In this document: in pieces, positions 47,270-55,317 of the stretch
Layout: the number at the start of each line of letters is the position of its first letter
Numbering within the stretch: position 1 is the first letter of the stretch
Assembly (NCBI RefSeq): GCF_007829335.1
Contig: NZ_VIWO01000012.1
Coordinates: 112,412 to 176,411, forward strand
Direction of reading: 5' to 3'
From: Chitinophaga polysaccharea
GTDB taxonomy: Bacteria > Bacteroidota > Bacteroidia > Chitinophagales > Chitinophagaceae
DNA length: 64,000 bases
The notes under the pieces: generated by a model
The model's database searches: none
The model's input: the letters and a program-made list of their open reading frames with translations, nothing else
What the model was told of the DNA's origin: nothing
Program-made: the position numbers and the translations under genes

Positions 47270-47626
47270 ATGAAAAAGCAAATTATCAAATCAGTGCTGA
47301 TTGAAACTGCAAAGGCTACTGGAAAAATCCGCTATTATCAAGTTTTACAGGCAATCGGGTTTGAGTACAGCAAAGAAAATCTGAAATTGCTTGAACCAGT
47401 TTTAACCGCTATTGGCAAAGAAGAATTTGCTGCTGGTAGACCTTTAATAAACGGTTTGGTTGTAAACCCAGAAGGCATCCCTGGTAAGCGATTCTTTGTT
47501 AACTACTGGAAACTAACAAACCAACATGGTAATCTACATGATCATAAAAAGATGGCAGAGATATACGAACGAATTAAAAATCAATGCATTGACTATTACA
47601 AACGCGAATATATCGACGCCAATTAA
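47270..47626 (+). CDS. Hypothetical protein of the integrative element
   Basis: This 118-residue basic, soluble protein has a winged-helix-like N-terminal pattern (TGKIRYYQVLQAIGFEYSKE) followed by EEFAAGRPLINGLVV and a helical end. The middle is reminiscent of small proteins found near restriction or phage genes, but I cannot name a family. It is preceded by a good -7 box and is transcribed opposite to the excisionase and integrase genes. Confidence 0.6.
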   Translation: MKKQIIKSVLIETAKATGKIRYYQVLQAIGFEYSKENLKLLEPVLTAIGKEEFAAGRPLINGLVVNPEGIPGKRFFVNYWKLTNQHGNLHDHKKMAEIYERIKNQCIDYYKREYIDAN

Positions 47627-47732
47627 AGACTGCATTATTTAATATGGGAAGGCAAACTATCGCACCTTCCCATATTTTAATAATTCTACATTAAATACCT
47701 TCAGGCGGCTGTCATAATAGATGTTTGATTCC

Positions 47733-47972
47733 TTATCGGCAATCAATGGACTCAACTGAATTCTGTTTCAGAAGTGAAACCACATCTTCAATATCAAAAT
47801 AAATCAACTTGCCAAAAGGACGGTAAAACTTGATTTTCCCTGAAGAAGTCAATTTATATGCATAGCTTTTAGCAATACCTGTATAGCTACAAAACTCTTC
47901 AAGTGTGAGCATCTTTTTATTCAAAAGAAGGCTCCTTTTAATTTCACGTAATTCGTGCAATATATCAACCAC
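47733..47972 (-). CDS. Excisionase-like HTH_17 protein
   Basis: This 79-residue protein contains the DNA-binding pattern of the excisionase family: MLTLEEFCSYTGIAKSYAY, then KLTSSGKIKFYRPFGKLIYF with the wing, then IEDVVSLLKQN. It lies 59 bp downstream of the integrase gene on the same strand. It would direct excision, or regulate the integrase, by bending DNA at the attachment site. Bacteroidota mobile elements typically carry such proteins beside the integrase. Confidence 0.8.
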   Translation of the reverse strand: MVDILHELREIKRSLLLNKKMLTLEEFCSYTGIAKSYAYKLTSSGKIKFYRPFGKLIYFDIEDVVSLLKQNSVESIDCR

Positions 47973-48031
47973 GTTGCATGTATATTAATTGAAACGGTCT
48001 GCATTTACGATCTTTTTAATGGTAAAACTGA

Positions 48032-49174
48032 TTATTTATTAGAAGTTAATAGCGGAATCTTATTCGCCGCCTCAATTTTTCTTTTGTTTATGACCTTGCC
48101 ATATATTTCAGTAGTTTTCAGGTTTTTATGTCCAAGCAGCTTTGAAACAGTATATATATCGGTATTCATACTCAGCTGTAAGGTCGCAAAACTATAACGT
48201 GCACAATGAAAGGTAATCTTCTTATTAATTCCGGCAGCACTTACCCATTCCCGCAGTTTTACATTGTGCCATGCACTATATTGTAGACCTTCAAACACTC
48301 TGCCATCATCAATACGTTTTTCTTCAAGCAGTTCTACCGCCTGCTCGTGGATAGGCAACGTTTCCGCGCTTTTTGTTTTCTTCTGAGTGAACTGTATACA
48401 CCAACCATCAGCTTCGCTGTATTGAATATTATTCCATCTCAGGGCGTGTATATCAGAAAACCGAAGGCCAGTGAGTGCACTAAATAAAAATGCTTGCTTC
48501 AAGATCGGCACATCGCATTCCGTATTCATAAGTACTTGCAATTCTTCAAAAATTAGATACTGCCGATGTGTTTCAGCCGCTTTAATGCCTTTTACTCTCG
48601 TTACTGGATTTTCACGCAGAAGCTTTTTGATATGTGCTTCTTTAATCGCAGCTTTAACTTTCGTATAATATGAGAGTGCTGTATTTACAGCCAACTTCCT
48701 TTCTTTATTTCCGCGTCTGGCCTTAGTGGTTAACAGATATTCTTTAAACCGTTCAAGAAACATTTCATTCACCTGGTCCATGATAATGTCTTTACCATTG
48801 GAAAAAGCAAGAAGGTGCTTATATGCGCTATCCCAACAACCTTTATTACCTTCAGAATCAGTCTTCGTTTCCATCACTTTTTTGAAAAATCCAATAAAGC
48901 TGGTTTTCCCTAATATTGGGCTGATAAATCCGTGCTGGCTGCTATTAGCTACTAGTATCTTTTTGGCTTTTATCGTTTCGGCGAGAAGTGTAGTTTGCTT
49001 ATTATGATCTCTTTCTAGCTGTGTTCGGGGCTTTTCATAAAGATAAAGGTTCAGAAATTCATACTCACGTGGTTGATGAGGGCCATAATGATAAGCAAGG
49101 TATAAACTTGTCTTACGGACTTTCCCACTTTCTTCGGAAATAGTGCTTTTACGCTTCAGCAGATAAATCTTCAT
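48032..49174 (-). CDS. Tyrosine recombinase (site-specific integrase)
   Basis: This 380-residue enzyme has an N-terminal arm-binding part and a SAM-like core-binding domain (about 85-190). The catalytic domain carries R238 (ALTGLRFSD), a Lys in the TQKKTKS hairpin, H323 and R326 (HCAR), H349 (LLGHK) and the nucleophile Y358 (EIYGK). The full R-K-H-R-H-Y set is present, so it should be active. It is the only recombinase in the window and lies 1.5 kb from the left attachment site, pointing at it, so it is the likely agent of integration at the mnmE 3' end. Confidence 0.95.
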   Translation of the reverse strand: MKIYLLKRKSTISEESGKVRKTSLYLAYHYGPHQPREYEFLNLYLYEKPRTQLERDHNKQTTLLAETIKAKKILVANSSQHGFISPILGKTSFIGFFKKVMETKTDSEGNKGCWDSAYKHLLAFSNGKDIIMDQVNEMFLERFKEYLLTTKARRGNKERKLAVNTALSYYTKVKAAIKEAHIKKLLRENPVTRVKGIKAAETHRQYLIFEELQVLMNTECDVPILKQAFLFSALTGLRFSDIHALRWNNIQYSEADGWCIQFTQKKTKSAETLPIHEQAVELLEEKRIDDGRVFEGLQYSAWHNVKLREWVSAAGINKKITFHCARYSFATLQLSMNTDIYTVSKLLGHKNLKTTEIYGKVINKRKIEAANKIPLLTSNK

Positions 49175-49992
49175 GTTTAGTCGTTTTTCTGGTTACGAAT
49201 TATAACACGACTTTCAGCTGACTTTTTCGTTCAAACAACATGAAATGCATTCCATGCGTAGGTTTAAATAGTAGATATTAATTACCGCACTTCCTTTACT
49301 TCGGAAGTAATCACGAGAATAGGAAAGAAAAGGAAGTATTTAAATTTACCGTTGCATTATGCAATTTTTCGATTCAAAATGCTTTCCGGTATCATCCATC
49401 CGAAAATCTATTTCAAACGAAAAAAAAATGGTTTACGACATTAAAAAAACAGCATTCAAGATTATGCTGCGAATCATGGTAATGAATCTGCAAAAGGGGA
49501 GATTAGATTTCTATGGGCAGCCATTTTCAACAAAAAAAATCGAGTGTGCTCTTGTTTTTTTTACTTTTTTTTCGTTTTTTTTATTTTAAAAATCTAAAAA
49601 GAGTCATAAATAAGAATACAAGTATTCTTATTTATTCCTAGAGAGGGAAACAAGTATAGCTACGCTATCCTCATTTCCCTTTCTTTATTACTAGTATATA
49701 CTCTATATAATTAGTAGTAAAAAAAGAAGAGGAATGAAGTATGAACACGAAGTGTGAATACTTTATTCCTTAGCACCAAACGAAAAAATTTTCGCTATAC
49801 ACTTTCTCGTTTGAGTATATCTCGTGTAAAACAGAATATGCCATTTCTTACTGTTGCATAACGCGATTTTCCGATTTCAAATACGTTTCCGGTATCATTC
49901 ATCCCAAAATCCGTTTGAAGCAAAAAAAACGCGTTGACATCTTTAAAAAACGACATTCAGTATTCAAGAGGTGAACTCATTTCACATTTGAA
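49175..49992. other. Structured non-coding region upstream of the integrase
   Basis: This gene-free AT-rich block of 818 bp contains TTACTTCGGAAGTAA (49296-49310), which includes the first seven bases of the attachment site in both orientations. It also has an imperfect direct repeat of about 125 bp (49351-49475 and 49853-49977), T runs at 49550-49590, a perfect 14-bp hairpin at 49606-49635, and further hairpins around 49640-49690 and 49700-49800 (AGGAATGAAGTAT with ATACTTTATTCCT). It may hold the integrase promoter and arm sites, an origin, or a structured RNA. Confidence 0.55.
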
Positions 49993-50229
49993 TCAGAACT
50001 TAAAGTTGAGAAGTTCATGCGGGGCTACCTCCAAAGCCTTTGACAAGGCTAACAACGTGGAAATCGTAGTATTGATCTTCCCCGTCTCAATTCTATACAC
50101 TTGCATCACTTCAATCTCAGCATAGGCAGCAACCGTCTCTCTCGACAACTTTTTTGCGTTGCGGAGCTGTTTAACATGCTTACCAAAGGCGTCTATGTAT
50201 GCTTGATTTCTTACATTACCCACGGCCAC
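49993..50229 (-). CDS. Xre-family HTH regulator
   Basis: This 78-residue protein is a single HTH_3 domain: FGKHVKQLRNAKKLSRETVA, YRIETGKINTTISTLLALSKALEVAPHELL split over the domain, ending LLNFKF. Single-domain Xre proteins usually act as repressors of mobile-element genes. It lies upstream of the structured region and could control the integrase operon. It reads away from the exported-protein gene at 50419, so the 190-bp gap between them probably holds a divergent promoter. Confidence 0.88.
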   Translation of the reverse strand: MAVGNVRNQAYIDAFGKHVKQLRNAKKLSRETVAAYAEIEVMQVYRIETGKINTTISTLLALSKALEVAPHELLNFKF

Positions 50230-50418
50230 GAAGATGCCGTTATATCATACATGTTACCATAACATATATGATATGTTTTAAGAATTTACCATATATTAGC
50301 GACGGATATTTGCTATACGATAAATGCGTGATTTTACTGTTGTCAAAATGATAATTACAGTGGAACTTTAATTAATAAATAATTGACAATCAATTAAATA
50401 ACTTCAAATCCATTAACC

Positions 50419-50894
50419 ATGAAACAAAAAAAGCGAGTATCATCTATTACTGTCTGCTTGCTAATAATAGGCTCTTCTCATATGCGCAAACTGGCCCCCA
50501 AACTTACATGTCTGATTACCGAGTTTCTGCTCAAAATGATAAAATTGTATACAGATTAACCGAACTAGCTAGAATAGTCATTACTGCCCCTCCACCAGAA
50601 GATAACAACGATTTCACACGCGGTCCCATTGGGCTTGTGTATGTCACATCGGCGAGTTTAACCGGGCCGTTTACTATAAAGTACATGAAGAAAACAAATG
50701 AAAAAGACGGACCAACGTTTTGGTACGTCGTAGTAAACAATAATGCAGTCTTCGATGTAATTAAAGTGTGTAATCTAAAGAAAGCAACAACTGTAAAAGG
50801 TAAAGTGTGCACTACTGACATTATTTTATCAAAATATGGTGGTGAAAACTACCCTCAGTTTGAAACACATTTTCTTTCACAAAAAATCAATTAG
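50419..50894 (+). pseudogene. Frameshifted exported protein
   Basis: The ATG at 50419 opens a good signal peptide (MKQKKRVSSITVCLLIIGSS), but that frame soon ends. Another frame, shifted by one base near 50476-50480, continues as SYAQTGPQTYMSDYRVSAQ and runs to the stop at 50894. Joining the two with one added base gives a normal signal peptide cleaved after SYA and a mature protein of about 135 residues. Without the join only an internal ATG at 50508 (128 residues, no signal) would be used. It is either a recent frameshift or a sequencing error. The mature part is not recognised. Confidence 0.65.
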
Positions 50895-50935
50895 TGATTG
50901 TTGTACTACCAAAATCATAAAATTCAATCTCCGAC

Positions 50936-51175
50936 ATGGCAAACTGTTATTTATGCGGCCAGCGTAACGCCGATTACCGGCGCACCGTCAACACCGGATC
51001 ATCCGTAGGGACTTATTACGGTAAACGCAGCACATCAACCAGTACAAGAAAATATTACGGACTTCGGAGTTTATGCGATAAATGCGCATCGGAACTCGAT
51101 TTAGGCAATGCAAAGGGCAGACTTGTATCCGTTATCATCATTACTATAATTCTACTGTTCATCTTATTCCATTAA
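50936..51175 (+). CDS. Small zinc-ribbon protein with C-terminal membrane anchor
   Basis: This 79-residue protein has CYLCGQ near the N-terminus and CDKCA near residue 47, which together could bind one zinc ion, and a Ser/Thr/Tyr-rich loop between them. A hydrophobic helix at the end (VSVIIITIILLFILFH) predicts a tail-anchored protein with the zinc part in the cytoplasm. Function unknown. It lies 41 bp after the frameshifted gene on the same strand. Confidence 0.65.
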   Translation: MANCYLCGQRNADYRRTVNTGSSVGTYYGKRSTSTSTRKYYGLRSLCDKCASELDLGNAKGRLVSVIIITIILLFILFH

Positions 51176-51178
51176 TCC

Positions 51179-51295
51179 ATGACACCAAAAGAAAACTGGG
51201 AAACTGAAAAGCAGATAAAAACGATAACTAATATCCTATACCTAATAATAACAGGCCTTTTAATAGCGATATTCTTTGTTAAATGTCGTCACTGA
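51179..51295 (+). CDS. Very small membrane protein
   Basis: This 38-residue open frame (MTPKENWETEKQ, then a hydrophobic helix ILYLIITGLLIAIFFV, ending KCRH) starts 3 bp after the stop of the zinc-ribbon gene and is followed by a terminator 20 bp further on. Position and composition suggest that it is a real co-transcribed single-span protein, but there is no homology argument. Confidence 0.5.
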   Translation: MTPKENWETEKQIKTITNILYLIITGLLIAIFFVKCRH

Positions 51296-51315
51296 CCACA
51301 ACATTATTAAAGCAG

Positions 51316-51340
51316 AATGCCCCACCACGGGGCATTTTTC
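51316..51340 (+). terminator. Rho-independent terminator
   Basis: Perfect 8-bp stem AATGCCCC (51316-51323) with GGGGCATT (51329-51336), 5-nt loop, followed by T residues. It closes the small-gene operon that begins at 50419. Confidence 0.88.
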
Positions 51341-51487
51341 ATTTATAAGCATCTCATTTAAAAAATAATCCAAAAATTATTAAAAATCGTTGCCTAGTTC
51401 TAAAACAGCAGGGACCTTTAGCATAAATGCTTTCATCCATATCACACATATATAATGCATTGGGGCATACAATAGAACAAAAAATCA

Positions 51488-51509
51488 ACCGGGAGTCTCT
51501 ACTCCCGGT
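51488..51509 (+). promoter_or_regulatory. Leader hairpin before the 78-residue protein gene
   Basis: Perfect 9-bp stem ACCGGGAGT (51488-51496) with ACTCCCGGT (51501-51509) and a 4-nt loop, ending 17 nt before the ATG at 51527. No T run follows, so a terminator is unlikely; it may stabilise the leader or affect ribosome access. Confidence 0.5.
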
Positions 51510-51526
51510 ACCTTTAAAACGTAGTT

Positions 51527-51763
51527 ATGCAAGAACATATAATAGCAATTAAATCCTTCGTGGAATGCTTTGAAGCGCCTGATATCGTTCCGAAGCTAAT
51601 GTGGGAATTACTAAGTGCTGCTATCACCAGTGATTATGCTGATGACTGGGATAAAAACAAAAGAGCCGATATGCTACTGTTATATGAACAAATCTGTGCA
51701 CTATCAAATGCAGCACACGGCATTTCCACTCCCCTGCTACTTCTGATGCAAAAACAACCTTAA
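51527..51763 (+). CDS. Small hypothetical protein
   Basis: This 78-residue acidic helical protein (IKSFVECFEAPDIVPKLMWE) has no recognised domain. It is followed 13 bp later by the 137-residue gene, so the two form an operon with one leader hairpin upstream and one terminator downstream. Confidence 0.65.
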   Translation: MQEHIIAIKSFVECFEAPDIVPKLMWELLSAAITSDYADDWDKNKRADMLLLYEQICALSNAAHGISTPLLLLMQKQP

Positions 51764-51776
51764 AAATCGATCTACT

Positions 51777-52190
51777 ATGACACATAAACATGACAACTCG
51801 CTTGATGAAGCGTTGCATCTCAGACAGATACTAGGCAACGATAGTAAACAGGAAGAAGCATTTGCTGCATTTATTGATGGAGCAAGAAACGGTAGTACTA
51901 AACCAAAATCAGAAACGGTTGCTAATCCCGGAAATATGCTTTACGATATTCATACGCTGTTAAATGGGTTATCAATTGCATTCAAAGAGTCATACAGCCA
52001 ACAATGCAATATCTCAACTCCTACCTATTACCGGCAGATGCGCCCCTCTTATAAAATAGTAAATGATAAGAAGGTTGAAGTTCCGCAAAGCTTTTCAAAC
52101 GCCGAGAAATATATGATTAGGAAAGTCCTTGACGATATATTCAAGGGGTTCTGCGATTTCTATGTAGATTTCCGGGCAGCCACAGAATAA
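51777..52190 (+). CDS. Hypothetical backbone protein of the element
   Basis: This 137-residue protein is predicted to be helical with two cysteines. Its C-terminal half (RPSYKIVNDKKVEVPQSFSN, then AEKYMIRKVLDDIF) survives as a broken copy at 44267-44482 in the left element. The pairing with the zinc-finger/HTH gene in both elements marks it as a conserved backbone gene. Function unknown. Confidence 0.7.
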   Translation: MTHKHDNSLDEALHLRQILGNDSKQEEAFAAFIDGARNGSTKPKSETVANPGNMLYDIHTLLNGLSIAFKESYSQQCNISTPTYYRQMRPSYKIVNDKKVEVPQSFSNAEKYMIRKVLDDIFKGFCDFYVDFRAATE

Positions 52191-52217
52191 TGGCAGCTCG
52201 CAAATAAATATACGTTT

Positions 52218-52242
52218 AGCCTAATCTCATTAGGCTTTTTTT
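52218..52242 (+). terminator. Rho-independent terminator of the 51527-52190 operon
   Basis: Stem AGCCTAAT (52218-52225) with ATTAGGCT (52229-52236), 3-nt loop, then a run of T residues. The same structure occurs at 44510 in the left element. Confidence 0.88.
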
Positions 52243-52354
52243 ATGTTTAATGATATTCTGGCAGCATAACACCTCCAGCCGACTTTACTCCGATAAAACA
52301 CGTTTGCGATCAGCAGAAATACATATTCCTGGATTACGGTCGATGTGCACAATA

Positions 52355-52711
52355 TTAAGGGAGTAAGTCTTGCTTTTTAAACAGGTGTTTCTTGCCTATA
52401 CGATTGCTACTGACCCGGCCTTCTTTCAACCATCTACGAAGGGTTAAAGGGCTGATATTTAGTACCTGCGCTGCTTCTTTAAGATTCAAGAGTGGCTTAT
52501 CATCCAGTCTACGCCAAGAAGTAGCTGGCGGTGCAGTGATTGACCGTACACTTACGTTATCAATTGCTGATTTCAGCTTTTCTTCCCGCTTTGTCTGTTT
52601 ATATGCCTTTCTATTGCAGACATGCGAGCAATACCGGGTAAGCATCGTTTTCGCGACAAATTCCTGTTGGCAATGCTGACAAACCTTATTCAGCCGAATA
52701 TTACTGCTCAT
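52355..52711 (-). CDS. Zinc-finger/HTH_17 DNA-binding protein (right element copy)
   Basis: This 118-residue paralog of the protein at 45148 has the same CQHC and RYCSHVC zinc-finger cysteines and the HTH LLNLKEAAQVLNISPLTLRR. Its own tail is KKQDLLP, whereas the left copy has a different tail. A remnant of this tail-coding sequence survives at about 44664-44690 in the left element. It is convergent with the upstream operon and divergent from the protease gene, so it may control both the cargo gene and the element end. Confidence 0.8.
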   Translation of the reverse strand: MSSNIRLNKVCQHCQQEFVAKTMLTRYCSHVCNRKAYKQTKREEKLKSAIDNVSVRSITAPPATSWRRLDDKPLLNLKEAAQVLNISPLTLRRWLKEGRVSSNRIGKKHLFKKQDLLP

Positions 52712-52861
52712 GTATGATATTTTTTTTAAAAATTGTGTTAGCTAAATAGAAGTTATAAAGCCATTACCATTACTAAAGTACAAGCATTTAGACGTGATAT
52801 CCCGCGATAAATAATGCACTCATGTAGATAATTGCTATCTTTAAAAAAACAACAGTCAACC

Positions 52862-53572
52862 ATGTTTCAGCAAGATGATAAAATTGTAAACTACTTTATT
52901 GCATTGGTGAAAGCGAAAAAACCGGTTCCTCCTTCCAAAGAATATGCACTTACAGAACTTATCGGAACAGGCTTCCTTATTGGAAATAATGGCTATGCTC
53001 TCACAGCTGCTCACGTAATTGAACAACTATTGGAGAATCATAATTCTGCAACAGATGCTATCGCTGGCACCTTTGTAGATACCCACTGGAATGTCATCGA
53101 GATTGAGAAATACGAAATGCACCCCACAGAGGATGTTGGCATTGTTAAATTCCGCGGCTCTGGATGGAAATCCATAGTCAAAATTGATCCCGTTGCTAAA
53201 CACTCGGCAGTTGAATATGTATGTTGGGGATATCCTCATGAAACAGCGAAAGAAATACAAAAGCTAGATCCTGCTGCCATCATTATTCCCGAACTGATTT
53301 ATACTCAGGGATATGTCCGAAGAAGAATAAGTCGTCAGCTTTACCCAACCATGATTTTTCGAGGTACGAAATTCTATGAACTAAGTGAAATAGTTGGAGG
53401 TGGTAACTCAGGCGCCCCTGTTTTACTCAAAGGTACCGAAGCCCCTTTTAACGTTTTTGGCGTATACATTGGAGAGAATGAACACGTCAGTTATGCGGTA
53501 AGACTGGCCGATATTTGCGACTGGGTCCCCTCAATTTTAGGAAAAGCAATTATTGATGAGGCAAACCTATAG
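52862..53572 (+). CDS. Trypsin-like serine protease (cargo slot of right element)
   Basis: The ATG at 52862 is preferred to a TTG at 52832; a -7-like TATCTTTA lies at 52836-52843. This 236-residue protein has the chymotrypsin/HtrA fold with His51 (TAAHVI), Asp91 (EDVGIVKF) and Ser183 (GGGNSGAPVL), so the whole catalytic triad is present. There is no signal peptide, PDZ domain or membrane helix, so it is a cytosolic single-domain protease. Small cytosolic trypsin-like proteases occur in several anti-phage systems, usually with a sensor partner; here none is obvious. A defence role is inferred from position in a mobile element. Confidence 0.85.
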   Translation: MFQQDDKIVNYFIALVKAKKPVPPSKEYALTELIGTGFLIGNNGYALTAAHVIEQLLENHNSATDAIAGTFVDTHWNVIEIEKYEMHPTEDVGIVKFRGSGWKSIVKIDPVAKHSAVEYVCWGYPHETAKEIQKLDPAAIIIPELIYTQGYVRRRISRQLYPTMIFRGTKFYELSEIVGGGNSGAPVLLKGTEAPFNVFGVYIGENEHVSYAVRLADICDWVPSILGKAIIDEANL

Positions 53573-53588
53573 TAGTCTATACAATTGC

Positions 53589-53816
53589 CGTGCATTGCGT
53601 ATCATACTGTATCGTTTGAGTATCATACCGTATCGTTCTACTCCTGGATTCATGACACGAATTCCCTAACTTTTTTATTAGTAACCAACATCACAACTAA
53701 AAAACGCTAAATAAAGGCAAAGAAAGCATAACTATGAGCAAGTAAAACCCACTACCATAGCACTAAAGGCAAGAAAAAGCATATTAAAGGAAACGTGATT
53801 ACTTCCCGATACAAAA
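53589..53816. repeat. Element end sequence, right copy (direct repeat of 46311-46542)
   Basis: This is the mnmE-proximal end of the right element. It includes phased repeats GTATCAT at 53599 and 53620 and GTATCGT at 53609 and 53630 (spacings 10, 11 and 10 bp), blocks shared with the left copy, and the 18-bp site at its right edge. Confidence 0.85.
53799..53816. other. Attachment site, right copy, at the mnmE stop codon
   Basis: TTACTTCCCGATACAAAA. It is the complement of the last six codons of mnmE (FCIGK-stop) and differs at one position from the left copy. The gene end is restored intact by the insertion, as is usual for elements that use a gene 3' end. Confidence 0.85.
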
Positions 53817-55181
53817 CTTACTAAAAATATAATCCAGCCTATCTTCATTCGTCACCTCTCCTGTAATCTCACCCATGTAATGCAGGCAAAGCCGGATATC
53901 CAGCGCCAGCAAATCACCTGGCAAACCGTTGTCCATACCGGTCTTCACATCATTAAGTGATTTATGCACTTCCAGCAGCGCGGCATGGTGACGGGCATTG
54001 GTGATGATGGTATCTTCTGTGTTGATGTCGCCGGCCATTACTTTGTGTACGAGGGCATCTTTGAGGTCCTGGATGTGCGCGTGATTTTTTGCGGAGATGA
54101 AAAGAATATCGGGGAATTCGGCAAACTTAGTTTTGATAGCGTCCTCTCCGTTAATGTCGGTCTTGTTACCTACGAGGAGGTAGTTGACCTGGTCGCTTTC
54201 AAAACTCTCAACCTGTCGACGTATATCCGTAACAGTTAGTTCATTTACATCAAAGAGGTATACGACTACGCCGGCTTCTTTAATTTTCTCCATGGTTTTT
54301 TGTACGCCGATACTTTCGATGGTGTCGATGCTTTCGCGTATGCCGGCGGTATCTATGAGGCGGAAAAGGATACCGTCTATGTTGAGAACTTCTTCGATAG
54401 TGTCGCGGGTGGTACCGGCGATATCGCTCACGATGGCCCTGTTTTCGTTGAGGAGGGTATTCAGGAGAGTTGATTTACCGGCGTTGGGTTTACCGACGAT
54501 GGCGGTATTGACCCCGTTCTTGATCACATTACCCATGCGGAAGGAATCGATCAGGTGCTGAACAACAGCAGCGGCATCGATTACAAGCGAATACAGGCCA
54601 CTGCGGTCGGCAAACTCCACGTCTTCCTGGCTGAAGTCCAGCTCGAGTTCAATAAGGGCAGAAAAGGTGATTAATTGCTCTCGGAGAGTATGTAGTTCTT
54701 TAGAGAATCCGCCTCTCATTTGCTGCATGGCCGTCTGGTGGGAGGCGGCGGAGTTGCTGGCGATCAGGTCAGCAACGGACTCTGCCTGGGTGAGGTCCAG
54801 TTTACCATTCAGAAAGGCCCGTTGGGTAAATTCGCCTGGCTTGGCCAGGCGGGCGCCGGCTTTAACGGTGGCATCTATGATTTGCTGCTGGATATAGGGA
54901 GATCCGTGACAGGATATTTCTATCACATCTTCACCGGTATAGGAACGGGGGCCCTTATACAAGCTGACCACTACTTCATCAATGACATGGCCTTCGGCAA
55001 CGATGCTACCGAAGTGGAGGGTATGGGAGGCTTGCCGGGTGAGATCTTTGGCAGGAAATAGGCTATTACAGATGGGATAGGCAGCGGGGCCGCTCAATCT
55101 TATTACAGCAATAGCGCCGAGGCCTGGTGCGGTGGCAACGGCCACAATAGTATCATCAAATCCGGTTAATTTACCCAGCAT
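53799..55181 (-). CDS. mnmE: tRNA modification GTPase MnmE (TrmE/ThdF)
   Basis: This 460-residue protein is full length. The N-terminal tetrahydrofolate-binding domain contains DTIVAVATAPGLGAIAVIRL. The central helical region carries the inserted G domain with G1 GKPNAGKST, switch AGTTRDTIEE, G3 DTAG and G4 NKTD. The C-terminus is FCIGK with the conserved Cys. With MnmG it makes the 5-carboxymethylaminomethyl group on U34 of several tRNAs. The 3' end doubles as the integration site for the accessory element. Confidence 0.97.
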   Translation of the reverse strand: MLGKLTGFDDTIVAVATAPGLGAIAVIRLSGPAAYPICNSLFPAKDLTRQASHTLHFGSIVAEGHVIDEVVVSLYKGPRSYTGEDVIEISCHGSPYIQQQIIDATVKAGARLAKPGEFTQRAFLNGKLDLTQAESVADLIASNSAASHQTAMQQMRGGFSKELHTLREQLITFSALIELELDFSQEDVEFADRSGLYSLVIDAAAVVQHLIDSFRMGNVIKNGVNTAIVGKPNAGKSTLLNTLLNENRAIVSDIAGTTRDTIEEVLNIDGILFRLIDTAGIRESIDTIESIGVQKTMEKIKEAGVVVYLFDVNELTVTDIRRQVESFESDQVNYLLVGNKTDINGEDAIKTKFAEFPDILFISAKNHAHIQDLKDALVHKVMAGDINTEDTIITNARHHAALLEVHKSLNDVKTGMDNGLPGDLLALDIRLCLHYMGEITGEVTNEDRLDYIFSKFCIGK

Positions 55182-55257
55182 ACCTTATTTCATTTATGAA
55201 TAATCCCAAAGGCCACAAATTTACGCACAATAGCGGCGATCACCAATTCTGCTAAAA

Positions 55258-55298
55258 TCAAAGGTCCCGTTCCAACGATGTTGAAACGGGACCTTTGA
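55258..55298 (-). terminator. Terminator of the exbB-exbD-exbD-tonB operon
   Basis: Perfect 12-bp outer stem AAAGGTCCCGTT (55260-55271) with AACGGGACCTTT (55285-55296), extended inward with one mismatch. On the minus strand it is followed by a T-rich tract, 20 bp past the tonB stop. Confidence 0.85.
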
Positions 55299-55317
55299 AA
55301 AACTATGTTATACAGTA

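Noticed and set aside
40834..53798. Insertion sequence or transposase in the accessory region
   Set aside because: No DDE or HUH transposase motif is seen in any frame; the only recombinase is the tyrosine integrase.
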